Assembly (NCBI RefSeq): GCF_004114535.1
Contig: NZ_LBJC01000081.1
Location: 146,244-210,243, forward strand
From: Bradyrhizobium nanningense
Lineage (GTDB): Bacteria > Pseudomonadota > Alphaproteobacteria > Rhizobiales > Xanthobacteraceae
Length of the DNA: 64,000 bases
Direction: 5' to 3'
Both the position numbers and the translations under genes were made by a program. The notes below the pieces were generated by a model. It did no database searches. It had not been told where the DNA came from and saw only the letters and a program-made list of their open reading frames with translations. Shown in pieces: positions 57,019-64,000 of the stretch. Each line of letters starts with the position of its first letter. Position 1 is the first letter of the stretch.

Positions 57019-59061
57019 ATGACCGACCAGCCCAAATCCGAGTCCGGCTTCCAGTACAGCCTCTCCAATCTCAAGCCCCTGACCCCCGCCGCCAAAGTCA
57101 CCCTCACCTTCCCCGACGGCGCCCAGCGCCAGTTCGACCAGGGCATCACCGGCCTCGATATCGCCAAGGGCATCTCGCCGTCGCTGGCCAAGCGCACGGT
57201 CGCGATGGCGCTCGACGGCGTGCTCACCGACCTCAACGATCCCATTGACGCCGACGCCAAGATCAAGCTGATCACCCGCGACGAGCCGGAAGCGCTCGAA
57301 TTGATCCGCCACGATTGCGCGCACGTGCTCGCCGAAGCCGTGCAGACGCTGTGGCCGGGCACCCAGGTCACCATCGGGCCCGTGATCGAGAACGGCTTCT
57401 ATTACGACTTCTTCCGCAACGAGCCGTTCACGCCGGAAGACTTTGCCGCCATCGAGAAAAAGATGCGTGAGCTCATCGCGCGCGACAAGCCTTTCACCAA
57501 GGAAGTCTGGGACCGCGAGAAGACAAAACAGGTGTTCCGCGACAAGGGCGAGGCGTTCAAGGTCGAGCTGGTCGATGCCATTCCCGGCACCGAGCCTATC
57601 AAGATCTACTATCAGGGCGACTGGTTCGACCTGTGCCGCGGCCCGCATATGACCTCGACCGGCAAGGTCGGAAATGCCTTCAAATTGATGAAGGTGGCCG
57701 GCGCCTATTGGCGGGGCGACAGCAACAATCCGATGCTGACCCGCATCTACGGCACGGCCTTCGCCAAGCAGGAGGACCTCGACGCTTATCTCAAGCAGAT
57801 CGAGGAAGCGGAAAAGCGCGATCACCGCAAGCTTGGCCGCGAGCTCGACCTCTTCCACTTCCAGGAGGAAGGTCCGGGCGTCGTGTTCTGGCACCCGAAG
57901 GGCTGGACCATCTTCCAGCAGCTGATCGCCTATATGCGCCGCCGCCTGACCGGCGATTACAGTGAGGTCAATGCACCGCAGATCCTCGACAAGGTCTTGT
58001 GGGAGACCTCGGGCCATTGGGGCTGGTATCGCGAGAACATGTTCGCGGCGCAGTCGGCCGGCGACGAGGCCGAGGACAAGCGCTGGTTTGCGCTGAAGCC
58101 GATGAACTGCCCGGGTCACGTTCAGATCTTCAAGCACGGCCTGAAGAGCTACCGCGACCTGCCGCTGCGCCTCGCCGAGTTCGGCGTGGTGCATCGCTAC
58201 GAGCCGTCCGGCGCCATGCACGGGCTGATGCGGGTGCGCGGCTTCACCCAGGACGATGCGCACATCTTCTGCACCGAGGATCAGCTCGCCGAGGAATGCC
58301 TGAAGATCAACGATCTGATCCTGTCGACCTATGCCGATTTCGGCTTCACCGGCGATCTCACCGTGAAGCTGTCGACCCGGCCGGAGAAACGCGTCGGCAC
58401 GGACGAGATGTGGGATCACGCCGAACGCGTGATGGCGACGGTGCTGCGCGAGATCCAGTCGCAGAGCAACCACATCAAGACCGAGATCAACCCTGGCGAA
58501 GGCGCCTTCTACGGGCCGAAGTTCGAATACGTACTGCGCGACGCCATCGGCCGCGACTGGCAATGCGGCACCACGCAGGTCGACTTCAACCTGCCGGAGC
58601 GGTTCGGCGCGTTCTACATCGACCATGACGGCGGCAAGAAGCCGCCGGTGATGGTGCACCGTGCGATCTGCGGCTCGATGGAGCGCTATATCGGCATCCT
58701 GATCGAGCACTATGCCGGCAACTTCCCGCTCTGGCTGGCTCCGGTGCAGGCGGTGGTCACCACCATCACCTCGGAAGGCGACGAGTACGCCAAGCAAGTG
58801 CTGGAACAGGCACGGCGCGCAGGGCTTCGGGTCGAGATCGACCTGCGCAACGAAAAGATCAACTACAAGGTCCGCGAGCACTCGCTGGCCAAGATCCCGG
58901 CGCTGCTCGTGGTCGGCAAGAAGGAGGCCGAGACGCATTCGGTCTCGGTCCGCCGGCTCGGCAGCGACGGCCAGAAGGTGATGACGACCGCCGAGGCGAT
59001 CGCCGCGCTGGTCGACGAGGCCACCCCGCCGGATGTCCGGCGGGCGCGGGAAGCGGTCTGA
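57019..59061 (+). CDS. thrS: Threonyl-tRNA synthetase
   Basis: 680 residues from ATG 57019 (CAGGAG upstream). N-terminal TGS domain, then the editing/SAD domain with HDCAHVLAEA and the class II core. Motif 2 RYEPSGAMHGLMRVRGFTQDD is followed by ARCHIVE-like DFNLPERFGAFYID and motif 3 HRAICGSMERYIGILIEHYAG. The C-terminal anticodon domain starts near LAPVQAVV. Length is in the family range. Charges tRNA-Thr; tRNA-Thr (30563) is elsewhere in the window. Confidence 0.97.
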   Translation: MTDQPKSESGFQYSLSNLKPLTPAAKVTLTFPDGAQRQFDQGITGLDIAKGISPSLAKRTVAMALDGVLTDLNDPIDADAKIKLITRDEPEALELIRHDCAHVLAEAVQTLWPGTQVTIGPVIENGFYYDFFRNEPFTPEDFAAIEKKMRELIARDKPFTKEVWDREKTKQVFRDKGEAFKVELVDAIPGTEPIKIYYQGDWFDLCRGPHMTSTGKVGNAFKLMKVAGAYWRGDSNNPMLTRIYGTAFAKQEDLDAYLKQIEEAEKRDHRKLGRELDLFHFQEEGPGVVFWHPKGWTIFQQLIAYMRRRLTGDYSEVNAPQILDKVLWETSGHWGWYRENMFAAQSAGDEAEDKRWFALKPMNCPGHVQIFKHGLKSYRDLPLRLAEFGVVHRYEPSGAMHGLMRVRGFTQDDAHIFCTEDQLAEECLKINDLILSTYADFGFTGDLTVKLSTRPEKRVGTDEMWDHAERVMATVLREIQSQSNHIKTEINPGEGAFYGPKFEYVLRDAIGRDWQCGTTQVDFNLPERFGAFYIDHDGGKKPPVMVHRAICGSMERYIGILIEHYAGNFPLWLAPVQAVVTTITSEGDEYAKQVLEQARRAGLRVEIDLRNEKINYKVREHSLAKIPALLVVGKKEAETHSVSVRRLGSDGQKVMTTAEAIAALVDEATPPDVRRAREAV

Positions 59062-59154
59062 TCCCTGAAATCGATCTAAATTCGCTTCCGGTTGCGGGCG
59101 TGCATGCTTAACTCGGTATGGCACGCCCGACGACCAGTTGAAGAGGATATCGCA

Positions 59155-59718
59155 GTGCCCGACGCCATTGAACTCCTGAAAACCCGCCGCTCGGTCAAGC
59201 CGCGCGAGATGACCGGGCCCGGCCCTTCGGCGGCCGAACTCGAGACCATTCTCACCATCGGCGCGCGCGTACCCGATCACGGCAAGCTGGCCCCCTGGCG
59301 CTTCATCATCTTCGAGGGCGACGCGCGCCTGCGCGCCGGCGAGGTGATCGCAAAAGTCTTTGCGCGGAAGAATCCCGGCGCGCCGGCCGCCGACGTCGAG
59401 ACCGAGCGCAAGCGCCTGATGGATGCGCCGCTGGTGATCGGCATCGTCAGCTTCACGCGGCCCCATCCGAAGGTGCCGGCGTTCGAGCAGGAATTGTCGG
59501 CGGGCGCCAGCGCCATGAACACCGTCACCGCCGCGACCGCGCTCGGCTACGGCGCCTGCTGGCTGACCGGCTGGTTCTCGTTCGATCGCGACGTGCTCGA
59601 TGGCCTCGGCCTCAAGCCGGATGAGAAACTCGCCGGCTTCATTCACGTGGGCACGCCGACCAAGCCGAGCGAAGACCGTCCGCGACCGTTCCTTTCGGAA
59701 ATCGTGACGCGTTTTTGA
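59155..59718 (+). CDS. Nitroreductase-family protein
   Basis: 187 residues from GTG 59155 (GAGGA 8 bases upstream). The short nitroreductase fold has the FMN residues RRSVKPREM near the start, APWRFIIF, and AMNTVTAATALGYGACWLTGW. It resembles YdjA-type members, which use FMN and NAD(P)H. The substrate is unknown. Confidence 0.9.
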   Translation: MPDAIELLKTRRSVKPREMTGPGPSAAELETILTIGARVPDHGKLAPWRFIIFEGDARLRAGEVIAKVFARKNPGAPAADVETERKRLMDAPLVIGIVSFTRPHPKVPAFEQELSAGASAMNTVTAATALGYGACWLTGWFSFDRDVLDGLGLKPDEKLAGFIHVGTPTKPSEDRPRPFLSEIVTRF

Positions 59719-59781
59719 TCGATGTCGTGTTGACGCCTCTGACGTCTTGCGGCTTTGATCCCGCCGAGGGAGGAAGGTCGG

Positions 59782-61050
59782 ATGAAGCGTCGTGATTTTC
59801 TGGTCGGGGCCGCGCTGCTCGCCAGCTCGATGGCACGAAGCCGGGCCGCCGACATCCCTGCCCCGTCGCCGGACGGGCTCGACCGCATCACTGCTTTCTT
59901 CGACAACGAGGTGGGAAGCGGCCGGCTGCCGGGCGCCGTGATTTTGGTGCAGCAGCACGGCAAGCCGGTCTACCTCAAGACCTTCGGCGTGCGCGACACC
60001 CGGACCGGGCTTGCGATGACGCCCGACACGATCTTCGCCATCCATTCCATGACCAAGCCGATCACGTGCCTTGGCGCGATGATGCTGATCGACGAGGGCA
60101 AGCTCGCCCTCACCGACCCCGTGTCGAAATACATACCGCTCTTTGCCCGCACCAAGGTCGGCCTCGAGGTCACCGAGCCGGACGGCAAGCTGGAACTCGA
60201 CCTCGTGCCGCCGGTCCGTCCCGTCAACATCGAGGACCTGCTGCGGCACACTTCGGGCATCAGCTATGACTATATCGGCGGCAAATGGGTCGAGCAGGCC
60301 TATCAGGCCGCCGACATCTTCGAAGGGCAATTCAACAACAGGGAATTCGCCGATCGCATTGCCAAGCTGCCTCTGGCGCGGCAGCCGGGAACCCTGTGGC
60401 GTTACGGCCATTCCACCGACGTGCTCGGCAGCGTCATCGAGATCATCTCGGGCCAGACGCTGTACCAGTTCCTGAAAGCACGCATCTTCGATCCGCTCGG
60501 CATGAACAGCACCAAGTTCGCGCTCGCGACCGAGGATGAACTGGCGCGGATGGCGCGGCCGCTGCCGAACGACTTCATCCTGCTCGCCGGCGAGCGCGAG
60601 CGTCTCGACCATCCCGAATGGCAATCCGGCGGCGGCGGCCTGCTCTCGACCATCACCGACTATCAGCGCTTCTCGCAGATGCTGCTCAATGGCGGCTCGT
60701 TCGCGGGCCGGCGCTATCTGAGCCCCGCGGCTTTCAAAGCGATGACGACGGATCATATCGGGCCCGGCTCTGGCGTTGGACGCGACTACTTCTATTTTCC
60801 CGGTGACGGCTTCGGATATGGCTACGGCCTTGCGGTACGGACCGATCCCGGCAACGCAAAACCGCCGCCGCCGGGCTCGCTCGGCGAATTGAAATGGGAC
60901 TCAGGGAGCGGCACCTATTTCGGTGTCGATCCCAAGCTCGACATGGCCTACCTCATGATGCAGCAGACCCAGACCGAGCGCGGCCGCATCACGCCCGCCT
61001 TCAAGGCGCTGGTCTATGATTGCTACCCTGAGGAGCTACGCCGCCCGTGA
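59782..61050 (+). CDS. Tat-exported serine hydrolase (beta-lactamase family)
   Basis: 422 residues from ATG 59782 with GGGAGGAAGG upstream. The N terminus KRRDFLVGAALLAS is a twin-arginine signal. SxxK is Ser89-Met-Thr-Lys92; a second motif may be WRYGHSTDV. The fold is class C beta-lactamase/esterase (EstB-like). A second member of the family lies at 38990 without a signal. The 3' end overlaps the GGDEF/EAL gene by 15 bases. Confidence 0.9.
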   Translation: MKRRDFLVGAALLASSMARSRAADIPAPSPDGLDRITAFFDNEVGSGRLPGAVILVQQHGKPVYLKTFGVRDTRTGLAMTPDTIFAIHSMTKPITCLGAMMLIDEGKLALTDPVSKYIPLFARTKVGLEVTEPDGKLELDLVPPVRPVNIEDLLRHTSGISYDYIGGKWVEQAYQAADIFEGQFNNREFADRIAKLPLARQPGTLWRYGHSTDVLGSVIEIISGQTLYQFLKARIFDPLGMNSTKFALATEDELARMARPLPNDFILLAGERERLDHPEWQSGGGGLLSTITDYQRFSQMLLNGGSFAGRRYLSPAAFKAMTTDHIGPGSGVGRDYFYFPGDGFGYGYGLAVRTDPGNAKPPPPGSLGELKWDSGSGTYFGVDPKLDMAYLMMQQTQTERGRITPAFKALVYDCYPEELRRP

Positions 61051-63498
61051 GGCGCGCTGGCCGAAATCCGCGAGCAACTTTGCGATCTCCGCCGCGGGCC
61101 GCGCGGCGCTGAACAGAAAGCCCTGCACCTCGTTGCAGCCTTCGGCGCGCAGCCAGTCGAGCTGGTCCTCAGTCTCGACGCCCTCCGCAGTCGTGGTGAT
61201 GTTGAGGCTGCGGCCAAGACCGGAGATCGCACGCACGATCGCGCCACAATCGGGACGCTCTGCCAGATCCTTCACGAACGAGCGGTCGATCTTGATCTTG
61301 TCGAACGGGAAGCTCCGCAAATAGCTGAGGCTGGAATAGCCGGTGCCGAAATCGTCCATGGAGATGCCGACGCCGAGCTCGCGCAACTGATGCAGGATGG
61401 CGAGATTGGCATCGGTCTCGGCCAGGAAGATCGATTCGGTGATTTCGAGCTCGAGCCGCCTCGGCGACAAACCGGACTGCGCCAGAGCCGAGATCACAAC
61501 CTGCACCAGGTTACGGCTGCGGAATTGCGCCGGCGACAGATTGACCGCGACCTTGACGTCGGCAGGCCATTTGACGGCCTCGGCGCAGGCTTCGCGCAGC
61601 ACCCACTCCCCTAACTGGGTGATGAGGCCGATGTCCTCGGCGACGGGAATGAACTCCGCCGGCGAGATCATGCCCTTGTCCGGATGGCGCCAGCGCAGCA
61701 GCGACTCGAAGCCGGAGATGCGGTCGGATGCGATCGTCACCAGCGGCTGGTAGTGCAGCTCGAACTCGCCATTGGCGAACGCCCGGCGCAGATCGAGCTC
61801 CATGTCGCGGCGCTTCTGCGCCTGCAGGTCCATCTCACGCTCGAAGAAATGGTGCACGCCGCCGCCGTCGGACTTCGCCCGGTACAGCGCCATGTCGGCA
61901 TTGCGCATCAGTTCCTCCGGAGTCGTGCCGTCGCCGGGCGACAGCGCGATGCCGATGCTGGCGCCGATCACCATCTCCTGACCGTCGAGATCATAAGGCG
62001 CCTTCAGCATGTCGATCAGCAGGCCTGCGCAAGCGCTGGCCTCGTTCGGCGAGACGTCGGCGCCGAGGATTACCGCGAATTCGTCGCCGCCGAGCCGGGC
62101 CGCCAGGTTGGTGCCGCGAACCGCATTGGTCAGGCGTTCGGCGACTTCCTTGAGCAGGCGGTCGCCCACGGGATGACCGAAGGAATCGTTGATGTTCTTG
62201 AACAGGTCGAGATCGATGTAGAGCACGCCGACGCGCCTGTCCCCGGCCTGATCCAGGGCCTGCTTCAGGCGCTCCCGGAAATATGCGCGGTTCGGCAGGT
62301 CGGTGAGCCCGTCATGGTGAGCCATGTGCGCGATGCGCGCCTCGGCCTTGCGCCGCTCGGTGATGTCGACCACCGCGACCAGATAACCGTCGCGGTCGTC
62401 GAAGGCGACGCGGCGGCCGAAGGTGAGCACTTCGATCTCGCTGCCGTCGGCGCGCAGGTGCCGCCAGTTGCGCGAGGAATGGTAGGCGTCGCCGACCCGC
62501 TCCAGCGCCTCGGCGTGGCTGTCCCACTCGTCCTCCGGCCAGATCTCGTGCAGCTTCATGCGCAGGAAGGTGGCGCGGCTGTAGCCGTAATGCTGGACGG
62601 CGGCATCGTTGACGCCAAGGAATTGCTTGGTCTGCGCGTCGAACACCCACATCGGCATCGGGTTGTTGTCGAACAGCAGGCGGAAAGAGGCGTCGCGCCG
62701 CTTCAGCGCGGTGACATCGGAGATCGTCAGCGAAACCACGTCGGCGAACGCCGTGGCACTGAGACGGAGGTGCCGGCCCTCGCTCTCGATCTCGAGCTGC
62801 TCGCCGCGGCCGCCCGCGACGGCCCTGAGCAGAAAGTCCATGATCTCGCGCAAGGCCAGCAGCGTGGTCCCCTCGCCAATTCGGCGCCACAGCAGGCTTC
62901 CGGTCGCGACCTTCAGGAGCACCCCCGCGCTATTGTTGTGATGCACGATCTGGAGATCGAACGGGTTGCCGCCGGCGTCGCGCAAGGTGGCCAGCGAGAT
63001 CACCGCATCGTCGGTCGAGGCGAAGATCGCGTCCAGCAGATTGTACTGCGCGCCGCGCTCGTTGATATAAGCGCCGACCAGCGTGGCGCCCCAGCGCGAG
63101 GCCGTCGGCAGGGCCAGCACGTCGTAGGTCCGCACCATGCCGTCGCGCACGCAATGCGCGCTGGCCTGATGCGGCCTTCCGTTGGCCAGCGCGCTCGTCG
63201 CCGCTTCCGACAGCGCAGTGGCGCAATCCGGCGACAATTCGGCGACGGGAATGTCCCAGCGCTCCTCGCCGAGCCATTTCTGCACGTAACGTCCGCTGCG
63301 CGACAGTTCGAGCACTCCGTCGTTCTTCAGCAGCGCGATGTGATCGGCGAGCCGTCCAAGACTGCCGAGCATGACGTCCTCGTAGCGCGGCAGCCGCTCG
63401 CCCGGCTTCAACGCGGCACGCCATTTGCGCTGGAGCACCGGGATGTCGTCGAACATTTCGGCGGCCGGTTTTCCCGACACTTTCTTGGCAGCATTCAT
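61036..63498 (-). CDS. PAS-GGDEF-EAL cyclic-di-GMP protein
   Basis: 820 residues from ATG 63498. An unassigned N-terminal part and PAS-type domains (about residues 150-385) precede GGDEF (LGGDEFAVIL, residues 470-474) and EAL. The cyclase motif is intact; no RxxD inhibitory site is seen before it. The phosphodiesterase signature reads ESL (residues 598-600), and the later EAL-domain DFGTGYSSLSYLRSFPFDKIKID is intact. It may make or break cyclic-di-GMP in response to a bound signal. Activity direction cannot be told. Confidence 0.92.
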   Translation of the reverse strand: MNAAKKVSGKPAAEMFDDIPVLQRKWRAALKPGERLPRYEDVMLGSLGRLADHIALLKNDGVLELSRSGRYVQKWLGEERWDIPVAELSPDCATALSEAATSALANGRPHQASAHCVRDGMVRTYDVLALPTASRWGATLVGAYINERGAQYNLLDAIFASTDDAVISLATLRDAGGNPFDLQIVHHNNSAGVLLKVATGSLLWRRIGEGTTLLALREIMDFLLRAVAGGRGEQLEIESEGRHLRLSATAFADVVSLTISDVTALKRRDASFRLLFDNNPMPMWVFDAQTKQFLGVNDAAVQHYGYSRATFLRMKLHEIWPEDEWDSHAEALERVGDAYHSSRNWRHLRADGSEIEVLTFGRRVAFDDRDGYLVAVVDITERRKAEARIAHMAHHDGLTDLPNRAYFRERLKQALDQAGDRRVGVLYIDLDLFKNINDSFGHPVGDRLLKEVAERLTNAVRGTNLAARLGGDEFAVILGADVSPNEASACAGLLIDMLKAPYDLDGQEMVIGASIGIALSPGDGTTPEELMRNADMALYRAKSDGGGVHHFFEREMDLQAQKRRDMELDLRRAFANGEFELHYQPLVTIASDRISGFESLLRWRHPDKGMISPAEFIPVAEDIGLITQLGEWVLREACAEAVKWPADVKVAVNLSPAQFRSRNLVQVVISALAQSGLSPRRLELEITESIFLAETDANLAILHQLRELGVGISMDDFGTGYSSLSYLRSFPFDKIKIDRSFVKDLAERPDCGAIVRAISGLGRSLNITTTAEGVETEDQLDWLRAEGCNEVQGFLFSAARPAAEIAKLLADFGQRASRAA

Positions 63499-63656
63499 GG
63501 CAGTCCCCAACGCACTTTCAGGGCGCATCCAATGCAGGCGCACTTAACGACATGTAAAGAGCGCGCAGGCGCGGGTTCCGTTCGGCGATTATGACAGTTT
63601 TAAGTCAGGCGTTGGTTAGTGCGTGTTAGAGACTATGACGGTGGTGCGAAGGCGAT

Positions 63657-63741
63657 GCGCGCGTGTCCCGGACGCGCTGCAACGCCCTTCGCGTTGCTCC
63701 GCAGAGTCGAAGCGGGCGCTGCTCCGCGTCCAGGGCACGAG
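63657..63741. repeat. Palindromic repeat, family C (copy 2)
   Basis: GCGCGTGTCCCGGACGCG at the left and CGTCCAGGGCACGAG at the right, with AACGC/GCGTT inside. Related to 45784. Confidence 0.7.
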
Positions 63742-63773
63742 AGCGGAGTTGGACGCGCAGCTGCCTCAACATC

Positions 63774-63851
63774 GTCATTGCGAGCGCAGCGAAGCAATCC
63801 AGAATCCCTCCTCGGAAAGACTCTGGATTGCTTCGCTGCGCTCGCAATGAC
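63774..63851. repeat. Palindromic repeat, family A (copy 3)
   Basis: GTCATTGCGAGCGCAGCGAA at the left and its inverted form ending CGCTCGCAATGAC at the right, with GCAATCCAGA/CTGGATTGC arms. Same family as 31126 and 44223. Confidence 0.85.
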
Positions 63852-63913
63852 GGAGCAAGCGGAATCGAATTCGCACTACGGCTGACATCTCGATTGCAGG
63901 CACACCTTTGATC

Positions 63914-64000
63914 TTCCCCCAAAAAAGTGGACAGGGTTCAAGCCGATTTTAGCTCCATCTCGACCGGGCTGATATAGCCGATAGCCGAGTGTCTGCGGTG
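63914..64000 (-). mobile_element. IS3-family element, 3' end (continues beyond the window)
   Basis: The last 20 codons of a leftward transposase read HRRHSAIGYISPVEMELKSA and stop at 63938. The HS-A-I-G-Y-x-SP pattern is the end of IS3-type DDE transposases. Outside it lies CCCCCAAAAAAGTGGACAGG, a typical terminal inverted repeat. The rest of the element lies to the right of the window. Confidence 0.85.

Larger units (their letters stand above)
63499..63937. other. Intergenic region with repeats, IS end at the right
   Basis: 439 bases upstream of the GGDEF/EAL gene. It holds a family C repeat (63657-63741), a family A repeat (63774-63851) and the terminal repeat of an IS element near 63914. 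No gene is supported. Confidence 0.7.

Noticed and set aside
56788..60756. 1322-codon open frame on the - strand
   Set aside because: It lies opposite thrS, the nitroreductase and the serine hydrolase. High GC keeps the antisense frame open; no domain is seen.

Overview
The window looks like chromosomal DNA from the Bradyrhizobium lineage (Alphaproteobacteria, Rhizobiales). Base composition is high GC throughout. Several small exported families typical of that genus occur (DUF3551, Gly/Tyr-rich and His-rich secreted proteins). The intergenic palindromic repeats whose read-through encodes CERSEAIQ-like peptides are also characteristic, and the gene content (FixK-type boxes, DUF2336, IscU-like/FolE/HisI/YidD/ThrS neighbourhood) agrees. 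No plasmid or phage structural genes are seen.

Positions 1-13600 hold the most coherent block. It contains four boxes TTGA-N6-TCAA (1876, 3481, 10933, 13088) of the FNR/FixK2 type. Where the start codon is clear, each box is centred about 62-67 bases upstream of it. That is where a class II activator box (-41.5) with a 20-26 base leader would lie. The genes under them are a secreted tandem alpha/beta hydrolase (cut by the left edge), an RhlA/PhaG-like hydrolase coupled to an unknown protein, a two-subunit CoA transferase with a MaoC/PhaJ-like hydratase, and an operon DUF3141 (PHA-synthase-like) - pta - ackA - fabI. A set of uncharacterised membrane proteins (DUF2254, a 221-aa protein, DUF1622) follows. 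I read this as one low-oxygen acyl-CoA / acyl-phosphate / possible polyester module.

Positions 13600-19600 hold an integrase remnant next to tRNA-Gly, a probable structured small RNA (about 14337-14503) and a hybrid histidine kinase divergent from a periplasmic binding protein. Small membrane and YCII proteins follow. The small RNA has its own promoter and terminator and carries a 17-base exact complement to the 3' end of 16S rRNA.

Positions 19600-31100 hold a UvrD-type helicase, a MFS-GAF-amidohydrolase operon with a divergent LysR regulator, and an AT-rich patch. The patch carries an orphan Tae4-like amidase toxin and a frameshifted GIY-YIG nuclease beside tRNA-Tyr. RlmB, small exported proteins, tRNA-Thr and a GFA-family protein complete the stretch.

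Positions 31100-47000 hold a cytochrome c/PQQ quinoprotein, a methyltransferase, many small exported proteins, an Omp25-like porin, a TPR protein and two hydrolases. NAD kinase, a receiver/Hpt phosphorelay pair, DUF2336 and a transglycosylase follow. Positions 47000-64000 hold housekeeping genes (hisI, folE, an IscU-like scaffold, yidD, thrS) mixed with transporters, hydrolases, a nitroreductase and a GGDEF/EAL protein. The end of an IS3-type element lies at the right edge. Intergenic repeats of at least four families are scattered through the window.
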